From positions 1 through 21,896 of the forward strand of contig ML976834.1 of NCBI GenBank assembly GCA_010015655.1: a stretch of 21,896 bases of DNA, written 5' to 3'. The stretch's first letter is position 1, and every line of letters starts with the position of its first letter. The DNA comes from Bimuria novae-zelandiae CBS 107.79. Taxonomy: Eukaryota; Ascomycota; Dothideomycetes; Pleosporales; Didymosphaeriaceae. This document shows, one piece after another, positions 1-9,982 of the stretch. The position numbers were made by a program, and so were the translations under genes. The notes under the pieces are model-generated. The model was given only the letters and a program-made list of their open reading frames with translations, did not search any database and was not told the origin of the DNA.

Positions 1-80
1 AAAACTTAAAATATATAGCCAAAATATAAATAAAATTATATATTAATAAAAAAACCTTTTTTATTTTTTCCTCTATACCC
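1..80. other. AT-rich flank beyond the TLH unit A stop codon
   Basis: Short AT-rich stretch beyond the terminal stop of the helicase pseudogene (81-83 on the minus strand). No coding signal or recognisable repeat is visible. It may hold the 3' untranslated region of the gene, but no polyadenylation signal can be assigned with confidence. Confidence 0.4.
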
Positions 81-998
81 CTACTCTCCTAATAATCGGG
101 TGATCCAACAAAACTCAGCCACTAAATGGTTACTCTCTACCGAATCAAATGCCTGCTTTATCCCTAAATATTAAACCAACCCATCTATTAACGATCCATC
201 AACCCTCTCACGTAATAATCTATTAACCTAACGGTTTCTAACAGAATCCTCGCTGCCATGCACGATCCCTATTAATCCACCTACTAAAACGCCATAATAC
301 TGGCATTCGCCGCCTGCTACCTACTAATAACGCCCTTATCTATTCTCCTCCTATTAATGGCATATCTCCTGCGGCACCCCGCACTAAAAATAACCTAAAT
401 ATAGCTTATACTAAATCTACTACTCTATCTTCTTAATTAGCTCCTTTACCTGCTAGCTCTCTACCTACTAATATTACTAAATGTCGTGTGCGCTCTATCT
501 ATTGCCCGCACCCTTATATATCCCGCACTAATTTGCCTACTACGCTAACTAACTATATAACTATTCTATGCTAGCGTACGCCTCTTGCTAGTCCTATATA
601 AACCTCTACTATAGACCCCGTCGTGTCTACTCCTACTACTAGAACGCATACTATACTACTTCCCTCTTAGTTTTCCTATCCCTCTTCCTCTTTACTTTAA
701 CTACGTTTATCTCTTCTCTATTACTACTATCCTTATTGCTACCCTCCTTACTCTCCTCCTCTTCCGTCTCTTTGCCTCCTTTATAAATATCGCATTTCTC
801 TTCCCCCTCTTTACACCCTACCCGCTCTGCTTCTCTACGATCCAAATACCCGCCTAATACTACCCGCCTACACGTCGCCGCCTTGCCTTTTCCTGCCAAC
901 GCTCGCACTAACGCATGCTCCTTCTCCTTTTACTTATCTTCGGCCGCTTGCTATGCCCCTTCTTACACGATTATAACCACCTCGCTTTATACCCTATT

Positions 999-1835
999 TC
1001 GTCTTGCCTGGCTGCTCTCCTGCGCGTAATCCAACACAGAAAATGGCCAATTAATGTGGACGATACACTAGATATTAGGAATATTAACGCCTATCTCTAA
1101 CGCGCTCGTGGCTATAATAACCCGCTTATTACCTAATATAAAATCCTTTAATATACTTGTCTTGCTAATAGCGTCGTAGTAATACGCATGGCACCCTAAC
1201 TACTACGCCAATGCCTTAACCTTACGCACTAAATTACTATATATTATTACCTTACCCTGCCTATACTTGCGTAACTTTTGCCGCACTACGCCTAATATTA
1301 TCCCCTCTACCTCCTGCTTCTTCGCTACCCTCTTTATCTTAATTACTTAGTATGCTACGTTTGTCCGCGCCGTCTCTGCCTAGAACACCTTAACCTAGTT
1401 AGTATTAAAATGCATCTATTGGAATAACTTATCCTTTTTACTAGGCGGCAACGTTGCTATTAATAACACTATTTACGTCTCCGTGGCTACTAACTTGCCT
1501 AACTACTACATCTGCTTGCAGAATGTGTACCGCCGATTTAACACAATATGGCACTTGTTAATTATAATCTAGTCTAACTATCGTGTTGCTCTTAAATAGT
1601 TTATAAATGTAATAAACCCCTACGTGATAGCCAACTTAGGCGTTACTAACACTATCGCGACTACGTTAGGCGGGCACTGGCTCTCCCACGTTATATATAA
1701 TATCCCTAGCTTCCTACACCGCCGTATTATGTCGCCTTATAATATAATTAATAGAATAATAATAATAGTCGTGCCGCCCTGCTCGGCCCACGCTAGTAAT
1801 ATAAATAATATACTCTTACTCGCCCCTATTAGCAT
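999..1835 (-). other. SF2/RecQ helicase core of TLH unit A
   Basis: The motifs occur in order on the minus strand. Motif I (Walker A) at 1812-1835 reads MLIGASKS where the family has M-P-T-G-x-G-K-S. Motif II at 1548-1559 reads NKCH where the family has DECH. A LIATLPP motif III follows. Motif V at 1077-1121 reads IIATSALEIGVNIP and is well preserved. Motif VI at 999-1028 reads YAQESSQARR in place of the family's QESGRAGRD. The ATP-binding and hydrolysis residues are damaged: Asp-Glu of motif II is now Asn-Lys, and Gly of motif I is now Ser. Even without the stops the helicase would be dead. Confidence 0.88.
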
Positions 1836-4229
1836 TACCGCTACCACAGGGCTCTCTCCGCCCATAATGGCATTAATCGCCTCTCGCTACACGCTTTGAA
1901 ATATTACTATCTTACCTACTATCCTCTATAACTACTCGGCGGTATCTATCTTTCTTAACCTTCCCTACTAATCCATCCTAGCCTTATCCGCCTCGCTCTT
2001 AAACGGCGCCCTCTTTCGCTTCCTGCACCTATCCTCCTCGCTACTATTTAGTAAAAACCCTAAAAATTAATGCTAATCTATGCTTAACATTTAAAACTAC
2101 TACTACCTATTTACTATTACCCTAGCCTACTTCATGATACCTCGTGCGTACACTATACCCGCCATATACGCCGTGTGTCTAGCCTATAAATCCGCTACTA
2201 ACGCTTTCGTGTTTTCTTTATTCTATGCCTCGCTTTTATCTCCTTCTTCTGGCTAAAACGCCGCGGACCCGCGCAAAAACCGTCGACTAATACTAATAGT
2301 AATCTTACGGTACGCGGTAATTATTAATAACTAGCCTAATCTAACGCTAGTCTTGCGTTTTAATACCTCTTATAACCAGTCCGTCGTCCACTTACGCCCG
2401 TTAGGGTTGGCTGGCCATATATGTAATAAAATCGCCTTCTTCTTCTACACTATTGCCTCTATCCGCTGCTAGAACGGCAACACCAGCCATATATAATATA
2501 CTACTAACTCGCCCACCTCGCGTGGTAAATATTAGTGAATAATCTTAACGTTACTGCTAATGGCATACCCTTTATAGTATCTTGTTACAAACACTACCTT
2601 GCCGTTCTTAACAAATATATTATAGTGGCCTCCTTTAACTATGTTGCTGTGCCAGATACTTATAATCTCGGGCCCTCTAGCCGGCTACCCGCTCGTAATA
2701 TGCATTAACGCGATTAACTTCTCCCTAAATATAACTATCTAGTCTATATACCGCCTAACCTCTTGCTAGTTAACGCCCAAACGGGTGCCTAGCTTTATAA
2801 ACTAGTCCCTAATCTAGGCATTCTAATTAACCCGCTTATATAACTACTACTTTTCGTCCACGGGCATGCGGGTGCGCTGGTCTTTTAAAAAATTCTACCC
2901 TAGTTACTTATTAGTTAGATTATCGCGTAAACTCTTCTACGGGATACTAGGAACAGGCTTAGCGGACGGGCCGTTACTAAATAATAAATTCTCTATTAAT
3001 AACTACTAACTCTCCTCCCTTAACCCGTGCACCATGCTATAGAACTAGGCCATAGTAAACTATAGCTCCTTGTATAATAGCTTATCCTACCCTACCCACT
3101 CTATATAGTCGCGTAACGTCGTGTTGTAATGGATCTTTAGCCCGTACGTCTGTAAATCCAATATCTACTATATAGGGCTATGGCTATCGCGCACTATAAA
3201 CCTGTCTATTATCTACTAGACCTGCTGTAAACACCCTTTTGGCCGGCCCCGTCGCTGGGTGCTGTCCCCATCGCTCTTATATACGCTATTACTATCTATA
3301 TTATCTCCTGCAAATGCATCTAACAATTCCAACGCCTACTACACTACCATAAACTAGGTAACCTTAATAATGGCTAATAAAATAGGCGGATACTATTTAG
3401 CGCCCTTCTACCTATCCTCCTTTACCCCTAACATGGCTAATATATACACTAACGGGCTGTTATACTCTTTACGGGTAATAGACTGGCTTAATAATACAAT
3501 GCAAAACGCTAAACATAATTTTTTAATACTTAATAACGCTTTACGCTCGCCTATAATTCTAGCCTTCTTTACCTCCTGCTCGGCCTCTATCTCTCCTACT
3601 GCACTATCTACGTCGTCTATTATTGCCTTATCTACACTACTATCTCCGTTTTCTATTTCTTTTATCTCTTCCTTCTCTTCCTTCTCTTCCTCCTCTACTA
3701 CTCCTCCTACCGCCTTTACTAACGCCTCCCACGCCTCGCGCTACTACTGGGTAAACTAGTACGTAGGGCTCTTCCACGCGTGCGCTTGCTACGTCTGCTA
3801 AAAAAATATTAATATCTACTTTTATAGTCAGGCATAGTCACTAACTGCCTTCTTGTCTATATATAACTATAATAGCGTGAACCGCGTCTAGTGCTTTTTT
3901 GTCTAGATTACTTCTAATCGCACGAATATCCCTGTGCAGTGAATAATAAACGCCTGGCTAAACTACGCTAACCTATTTATAGCCTCCTATATAGTGGCTA
4001 CCACAGGCTCCTCTTTAGCTTTAGGCTCTTCTACACTCGCTAATAATTCGGGCTACTCTATACCTACTAAATATAGTATCTATCTAGTCTATTTTAGCTA
4101 TAGGTTTACCTTGTCTTGCGCGCTATCCTAAATTATTATCTTAGCCTACTTCTACACGTTAGCCCACGCCTCGTCTATGTTCCTGCCAACGCTTGCCCAC
4201 CCGGCCTCGCCGTCCACGGGTTCGGGGGT

Positions 4230-4720
4230 GGGTTTAGGTTAGTGGACCTCGAAATACTGCGAACCGGCGCCCTGGGCCAATAATTGTTAGTAATAGACGC
4301 GCCTCTAACCCTAATTACTACGTAACTATATGCTTTACTTCTCTAATCGACGTGGATAGCCACCTTTACCTACTAGTAACCAACTATAAACATGGCGCTA
4401 ATGGTTCTTCATAACGCGGAAACTTTAAATAATCTGGTAACACTGGCCTGGGGCTAATTAGCACATTAATCTGTCTGTGTATACTGGTAACTGGCTAATA
4501 GGTTCGATGCTCTAACTAGGCACCTCTAGCTTACTAGTATACTAGAGTAAACTAGCCTAGCTACTAAGCTTATTTACTACTAACTACGCTCGCGTGCGCC
4601 CAACACCCTAATAAATCTGCTATAAATAGTTACTTGCCTGGCTAGGCTAAACCCCGTACCTACACTCTTTACATATCGCTAATAAATACTTAGGCAAATA
4701 TTTAAAATACTCGCTTATAA
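4230..4720 (-). other. N-terminal Cys/His domain of TLH unit A
   Basis: The minus-strand frame reads YFKYLPKYLLAICKECRYGV, with C-x2-C at 4662-4673. About 100 residues later come LPVYTDRLMC and a further Cys and His (QCYQII, VMKNHQRHVYSWL, stops read as Gln). The domain ends with GAGSQYFEVH near 4235-4265. The layout resembles the degenerate zinc-finger domain (DUF3505-like) found in fungal TLH proteins and in orphan proteins. The assignment rests on recalled family pattern, not on a search. The same segment is present in units B and C. Confidence 0.65.
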
Positions 4721-4909
4721 TACTACTCTTTACTATAATGGCAGGCTCAACGCTACTACAGGTGGGTTCTAATAATAGGTCCCTATCGCACTATATGGCC
4801 TTTTTAACGCGTGGAATTCTTTATAACTTAACGCGTCTTTGCTTATACTACGCGTTGGTCTCTATTTTGGAGCTGCCTCTAGTATCTAATCGCCGCCTTA
4901 TTATGTTTA

Positions 4910-4937
4910 CCCTAACCCTAACGCGCAACCCTAACGC
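4910..4937. repeat. Telomere-like CCCTAAC motifs inside the TLH N-terminus (unit A)
   Basis: The plus strand has CCCTAACCCTAACG, then GCGCAACCCTAACG, giving three CCCTAA-type motifs. On the coding (minus) strand they read as TTAGGG variants and encode an L-G-L-R-V-R-V-R-V stretch. They recur at 7693-7720 in unit B and 8886-8913 in unit C. Confidence 0.7.
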
Positions 4938-4990
4938 CTATAACTATATATTATTTAGTACTATAAATTGGCTAGGACGTGTAACTTAGT

Positions 4991-5187
4991 GTGCTAAATC
5001 TGTCACTAAAATTTTAGGTTAATTAGACTACAGGAACCTATCGACATGTAGGGTTAACTATCTTTAATATACGGGCTACGTTCTTAGATATACATAGAAG
5101 AATTGGCCTAGCGCGGATATTCTATCCCTAATAAAACTAGGATCTTATTAACATGTAGGGCTACATGTTTATGCAGCCCTGGGTTAG
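4991..5187 (-). other. 5' non-coding region and unit end of TLH unit A
   Basis: Region upstream of the helicase frame. It is conserved in all three units, at offsets +2783 (B) and +3976 (C). It contains an inverted repeat CATGTAG-GG-CTACATG at 5152-5167 and ends in CCCTGGGTTAG. A promoter probably lay here, but no core element can be pinned down. Confidence 0.55.
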
Positions 5188-5193
5188 GGTTAG
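5181..5193. repeat. Interstitial telomeric repeat at the A/B unit junction
   Basis: GGGTTAGGGTTAG is 13 bases of perfect TTAGGG repeat. It lies exactly where the conserved end of unit A (CCCTGGGTTAG) meets the truncated start of unit B. Unit A has TTAGGGTTGG at 2401-2410, the position homologous to the start of unit B, so the tract was partly created by overlap of the two ends. Confidence 0.75.
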
Positions 5194-7772
5194 CTAGTTA
5201 TATATGCGATAAAATTACCTCCTTCTTTTATACTATCGCCTCCATCCGCTACTAGAACAGTAACACTAGCCATATATAATATACTACTAACTCGCCCACC
5301 TTGCGCGGTAAATACTAGTGAATAATCTTAACGTTGTTACTAATAGTATACCCTTTATGGTATCTTGTTATAAACACTACCTTACTATCCTTAACAAATA
5401 TATTGCGGTGGCCCCCTTTAACTATATTACTATACTAGATACTTATAATCTCGGGCCCTCTGGCTGGCTGCCTGCCCATAATATACGTTAACGCGATTAA
5501 CTTCTCCCTAAATATAACCACCTAGTCTATGTACTACCTAACCTCTTATTAGTTAACGCCCGAACAGGTGCCTAGCTTTATAAACTAGTCCCTAATTCAG
5601 GCATCCTAATTAACTTACTTATATAACTACTACTTTCTATCCACGGGCATGCGGGTGCGCTAGTCTTTTAAAAAATTCTACCCTAGTTACTTATTAGTTA
5701 GGTTATCGCGTAAACTCTCCTACGGGATGCTAGGGACGGGCTTAGTAAACAGGCCATTACTAAATAATAAATCCTCTATTAATAACTACTAACTCTCCTC
5801 CCTTAACCCGTGCACTATGCTACGGAACTGGGCTATAGTAAACTATAGCTCCTTATATAATAGCTCGTCCTGCCCTACCCACTCTACATAACCACGTAAC
5901 GTCGTGTTATAATAGATCTTTAGCCCGTACGTTCGCAAATCTAATATTTACTATATGGGGCTATGGCTACTGCGCACTATAAACCTATCCATTATCTACT
6001 AGACCTACTATAAATACCCTTTTAGCCGGCCCTATTACTAGGTGCTGTCCCCATCGCTCTTATATGCGCTATCGCTGTTTATGTTATTTTTTATAAATAT
6101 ATTTAATAATTCCAACGCCTGCTGCACCACTATAAACCAGGTAATCTTAATAATAGCTAATAAAATAGGCGGGTACTATTTAGCGCCCTTTTACCCGTCC
6201 TCCTTTACCCCTAACATGGCTAATATATATACTAACGGGCTGTCGTACTCTTTGCAGGTAATAGACTAGCTTAATAATGCGATATAAAACGCCAAACACG
6301 ATTTCTTAATACTTAATAACGCTTTGCGCTTACCTATAATTCTAGTTTCCTTTACCTCTTACTCGGCCTCTATCTCTCCCACCGCACTGTTTACGTTATC
6401 TATTATTACCTTATCTACACTACTATCTCCGTTTCCTATCTCTTTTATTTCTTTCTCCTCTTCCTCCTCTTCCTCTTCTATTACTCCTTTTACTACCTTT
6501 ACTAATGTCTCCCACGCCTCGCGCTACCACTAGGTAAACTAGTATATAGGGCTCTTCCACGCGTGCGCTTGCTGCGTTTACTAAAAAAATATTAATATTT
6601 ACTTTTACAGCCAGGCATAGTTACTAACCGCCTTCTTATCTATATATAACTATAATAGCGTAAACCGTGTCTAGTGCTTCTTCGTCTAGATTACTTCTAA
6701 TCGCACGAATATCCCCGTGCGGTGGATAACAAACGCCTAGCTAAACTACGCTAACCTATTTATAGCCTCCTATATAGCGGCCGCCACGGGCTCCTCTTTA
6801 GCTTTAGACTCTTTTACGCTTACTAATAATTTGGGCCACTCTATGCCTACTAAATACGGCATCTACTTAGTTTACTCTAGCTATAGATTCACCTTGTCTC
6901 GCGCGCTATTCTGGATTATCGTCTTAGCCCGCTTTTACACGTTGGCCTATGCCTTATTTATGTTCCTGCCAACGCTTACCCACCCGGCCTCGCCGTCCAC
7001 GGGTTCGGGGGTGGGTTTAGGTTAGTAGACCTCGAAATACTACGAACCAGCGCCCTAGGCTAATAATCGTTAGTAATAGACGCGCCTCTAACCCTAATTA
7101 CTACGTAACTATATGCTTTGCTTCTCTAATTAACGTGGATGGCCACCTCTACCTACTAGTAACTAACTATAAACATGGCGCTAATGGTTCTTTATAACGC
7201 AGAAACTTCTAATAATCTAGTAATACTAGCCTAGGGCTAATTAGCACATTAATCTGTCTATGTATACTAGTAACTAGCTAATAGGTTCGATGCTCTAACT
7301 AGGCACCTCTAGCTCGCCAGCATACTAGAGTAAACTAGCCTAGCTATTAAGCTTATTTACTACTAACTACGCTCGCGTGCGCCCAACACCCTAATAAATT
7401 CGCTATAAATAGTTACTTACCTAGCTAGGCTAAACCCCGTACCTGCACTCTTTACATATCGCTAATAAATACTTAGGCAAATATTTAAAATACTCGCTTA
7501 TAATGCTACTCTTTACTATAATAGCGGGCTCGACGCTACTACGAGTGGGTTCTAATAATAGGTCCCTATCGCACTATATAGCCTTTTTAACGCGTGGAAT
7601 TCTTTGCGACTTAACGCGTCTTTACTTATACTACGCGTTGGTCTCTATTTTAGAGCTGCCTCTAGTGTCTAATCGCCGCCTTATTATGTTTACCCTAACC
7701 CTAACGCGTAACCCTAACGCCTATAACTATATATTATTTAGTGCTGTAAATTGGCTAGGACGTGTAACTTAG
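5184..7772 (-). pseudogene. TLH helicase, unit B, 3'-truncated and RIP-mutated
   Basis: Minus-strand remnant with the N-terminal Cys/His domain (about 7010-7500) and the mid-protein YLPREVGELVV-type segment (near 5285). It stops before the helicase core: the frame runs into the end of unit A at about 5184, just past the position equivalent to 2401. Motifs I-VI are therefore absent. Numerous in-frame stops lie at former Gln/Trp codons, many but not all shared with unit A. It could only ever have encoded the N-terminal half of the protein. Its reading-frame phase differs from unit A simply because the unit offset is not a multiple of three. Confidence 0.83.
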
Positions 7773-7970
7773 TGTGCTGAATCTGTCACTAAAATTTTAG
7801 GTTAATTAGACTATAGGAACCTATTGACATATGGGGTTAACTATCTTTAACATACGGGCTACGTTCTTAGATATACATAGAAGAATTGGCCTAGCGCGGA
7901 TATTCTATCCCTAACAAAACCAGGATCCTATTAACATGTAGGGCTACATATTTATATAGCCCTGGGTTAG
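5184..7970 (-). repeat. TLH unit B, partial tandem copy of unit A
   Basis: Colinear with 2401-5187 of unit A at a constant offset of 2783 bases, with no insertion or deletion detected at the points I aligned across the unit. Differences are overwhelmingly transitions: in 4921-4980 versus 7704-7763 I count three differences in 60, all C/T or A/G. The low-coordinate end is truncated at the position equivalent to 2401. The high-coordinate end is CCCTGGGTTAG at 7960-7970. Confidence 0.92.
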
Positions 7971-8965
7971 CGGTTACCACGGGCTTCTCTTTAGCTTTAG
8001 GCTCTTCTACGCTTGCTAATAATTTAGGCCACTTTATACTTACTAAATACGGCATCTACTTAGTTTACTTTAGCCACGGGTTTACCTTGTCTCGCGCGCC
8101 GTCTTGGATTATCGTTTTAGCCCACTTCTACACGTTGGCCCACGCCTTATCTATGTTCCTGCCAACGCTTACCCACCCGGCCTCGCCGTCCACGGGTTTG
8201 GGGGTAGGTTTAGGTTAGTAGACCTCGAAATACTGCGAACCGGCGACCTAGGCTAATAATCGTTGGCAATAGACGCGCCTCTAACCCTAATTACTATATA
8301 ACTATATGCTTTACTTCTCTAATTAACGTGAATGGCCACCTCTACCTATTAGTAACTAACTATAAATATGGCGCTAATGGTTCTTTATAACGCGGAAACT
8401 TTAAATAATCTAATAACACTAGCCTAGGGCTAATTGGCACATTAATCCGTCTATATATACTAGTAACTGGCTAATAGGTTTAATACTTTAACTAGGCACC
8501 TCTAGCTCGCCGGCATACTAGAGTAAACTAGCCTAGCTACTAAGCTTATTTACTACTAACTGCGCTCGCGTGCGCCTAATACCCTAATAAATCTACTATA
8601 AATAGTTACTTACCTAGCTAGGCTAAACCCCGTACCTACACTCTTTACATATCGCTAATAAATATTTAGGTAAATATTCGAAATACTTGCTTACGATACT
8701 ACTCTTTACTATAATAGCGGGCTCGACGCTACTGCAAGTAGGTTCTAATAATAGGTCCCTATCGCACTATATAGCCTTTTTAACGCGTAGAATTCTTCGC
8801 GACTTAACGCGTCTTTACTTATGCTATACGTTAGTCTCTATTTTAGAGCTACCTCTAGTGTCTAATTACTGCCTTATTATATTTACCCTAACCCTAACGC
8901 GCAACCCTAACGCCTATAACTATATATTATTTAGTGCTGTAAATTGGCTGGGACGTGTAACTTAG
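7971..8965 (-). pseudogene. TLH helicase, unit C, N-terminal fragment only
   Basis: Contains the start region and the N-terminal Cys/His domain of the helicase, up to just beyond the GSQYFEVH-type segment (about 8215-8245), then ends at the B/C junction. No middle or helicase domain is present. The frame carries multiple Gln/Trp-to-stop changes. The telomere-like CCCTAAC motifs are retained at 8886-8913. Confidence 0.8.
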
Positions 8966-9163
8966 TGTGCTAAATCTATTACTAAAATTTTAGGTTAATT
9001 AGACTATAGGAACCTATTAACATGTGGGGTTAATTATCTTTAACATACGGGCTACGTTCTTAAATATACATAGAAGAATTAACCTAGCGCGGATATTCTA
9101 TCCCTAACAAAACCAGGGTCCTATCGATATATAGGGCTATATGTTTATGTAGCCCTGGGTTAG
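7971..9163 (-). repeat. TLH unit C, short tandem copy
   Basis: Colinear with 6778-7970 of unit B at a constant offset of 1193, with no indel seen. The stretch at 8897-8956 differs from unit B by two transitions in 60. The low-coordinate end joins the CCCTGGGTTAG end of unit B through a TAG overlap. The high-coordinate end is CCCTGGGTTAG at 9153-9163, followed by unrelated sequence. Confidence 0.92.
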
Positions 9164-9329
9164 ATATACTTATTATAAAAGCTTGCTGGCTCCTGGTTAG
9201 AGCTTTATAGAACTAGCTAGGTTTAGGCCAAGTAGCCAAATAGCCGAGCACGTAATCCCCCTAACTTTATAAATAGCCAAGCTTCTAAGTAGGACTTCTA
9301 CTCCTTAATAGACTTTGTTTTCGAGCTCC

Positions 9330-9550
9330 CTAATCGTTATGACTATGCGCTATAATACTATAATTAAATAACTTTTTACGCTAATCGCGTAACCGCGCTA
9401 TCTTCTCTCTTGTTAGATAAGTACGTAAGAGCGCTATATAAGCAAGCTCTTTTTCTACCTAAAGTTTTATTTCCTCCTTAGCCTCTAACGTTTTTAGTCT
9501 TTCTAACTTAGTATTTATTTTTAAATAATCTAGCAAAGGAATCTCCTCTA
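9330..9550 (-). pseudogene. Unassigned helical/coiled-coil protein remnant
   Basis: The minus strand has about 70 codons with only a few stops at plausible former Gln codons. It is rich in Lys, Glu, Leu and Arg, for example LERLKTLEAKEEIKL and REKIARLRD. The composition suggests a charged helical or coiled-coil segment, of the kind seen at the C-termini of some fungal transposases. I cannot name a family. It could be a fragment of a DNA transposon truncated by the TLH array or by the copia insertion. Confidence 0.28.
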
Positions 9551-9739
9551 GCTTATATTTTTAATTACTATACTAAATATAATTTATGCACTTTAAGTGT
9601 AGCAATAATAGTTAATAGGATAATTACTTTTTAGTGTAGTATAAATAGGTAACTATAGTAAATACGTAATTTCGCTTAAGATAATTAGCTTATAAATAAT
9701 AGTATTAGGTAGATTAGGAAAGTGGCTTTATAAGTAGTT

Positions 9740-9765
9740 AACTTATAAAGATAACTTATAAAGAT
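9740..9765. repeat. 13-bp direct duplication next to the 5' LTR
   Basis: AACTTATAAAGAT occurs twice in direct succession (9740-9752 and 9753-9765), twelve bases upstream of the LTR start. It is a simple tandem duplication with no evident function. Confidence 0.8.
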
Positions 9766-9777
9766 ATTATGTGAGGC

Positions 9778-9950
9778 TATCAGATAGAATAAGCTACGGT
9801 AAGGTTAGATCTATATAATTAAGTAGGGACCACTTGGCTTGGCACACTAGCAAAATATCCAAAACTAACTAAACATAGTAGAGGATATAAAAAAAAAAAC
9901 AAGAAATACTATTAAGTTGCATTAATATCTACTTATTATACCATCTAATA
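9778..9950 (+). repeat. 5' LTR of the copia element
   Basis: Aligns along its length with 20727-20897, including the conserved core GGGACCACTTGGCTTGGCAC. Differences are mainly transitions, plus a small indel in the A-rich tract near 9890-9902. It begins TATCAGA (expected TGTTAGA) and ends TCTAATA. Just downstream lies TTAAGAGTCTTAC, which should include the primer-binding site, but I cannot assign it to a tRNA. Confidence 0.92.
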
Positions 9951-9982
9951 ATTAAGAGTCTTACTACCCTAACTAATATATT

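Larger units (their letters stand above)
81..4990 (-). pseudogene. Telomere-linked RecQ-type helicase (TLH), unit A, RIP-inactivated full-length copy
   Basis: One minus-strand frame (codon starts at multiples of 3 in plus coordinates) can be followed from about 4990 to a TAG at 81-83, roughly 1,630 codons, broken only by in-frame stops. From the N-terminus it has a Cys-x2-Cys region near 4662-4673, a mid-protein segment with YLPREVGELVV near 2500, a degenerate SxDWHRFLGF-type motif at 2055-2084, a RecQ-like superfamily 2 helicase core at 999-1835, and a Cys-rich C-terminus with CQYYGVLVGGLIGIVHGSED near 220-290. This order matches fungal subtelomeric TLH proteins as I know them. Most stops replace expected Gln or Trp codons (CAA to TAA, CAG or TGG to TAG). 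The start is uncertain: no ATG is convincing, and an ATG-to-ATA change is likely. The open stretch at 651-908 is part of this gene, not a separate one. The gene cannot make a functional protein. Confidence 0.87.
9164..9777. other. AT-rich spacer between the TLH array and the copia element
   Basis: Low-complexity AT-rich DNA. It contains a possible coding remnant on the minus strand (9330-9550) and a 13-bp direct duplication at 9740-9765. No other gene, tRNA or recognised repeat is visible. The change of character is abrupt at 9164, immediately after the unit C end. Confidence 0.5.

Noticed and set aside
651..908. Minus-strand 85-codon open frame as an independent small gene
   Set aside because: It is exactly in phase with the TLH frame on both sides and lies between RIP-made stops. 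It is a piece of the helicase C-terminus.
1624..1899. Plus-strand open frame of 91 codons
   Set aside because: It is antisense to helicase motif I and its surroundings, and is explained as a shadow.
3370..3759. Plus-strand open frame of 129 codons, with partial equivalents at 6042-6269 and 6324-6533
   Set aside because: It is antisense to the TLH minus-strand frame. The Ser-rich stretch is the complement of an acidic Glu-rich segment, and the reading is broken in unit B.
4738..4989. Plus-strand open frame of 83 codons that recurs at 7503-7772 and 8687-8965
   Set aside because: It looks conserved only because the whole unit is tandemly duplicated. It lies antisense to the TLH N-terminal coding frame and its protein has no recognisable family.
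5181..5193. An active telomere or chromosome end within the window
   Set aside because: The TTAGGG tract is only 13 bases and is followed by more TLH sequence, so at most it is a relic.
6831..7025. Plus-strand 64-codon open frame
   Set aside because: It is antisense to the TLH unit B N-terminal domain and not open at the equivalent place in unit A.
9164..9777. A solo LTR or second copia element to the left of the 5' LTR
   Set aside because: No sequence matching the LTR core (GGGACCACTTGGCTTGGCAC) occurs there.
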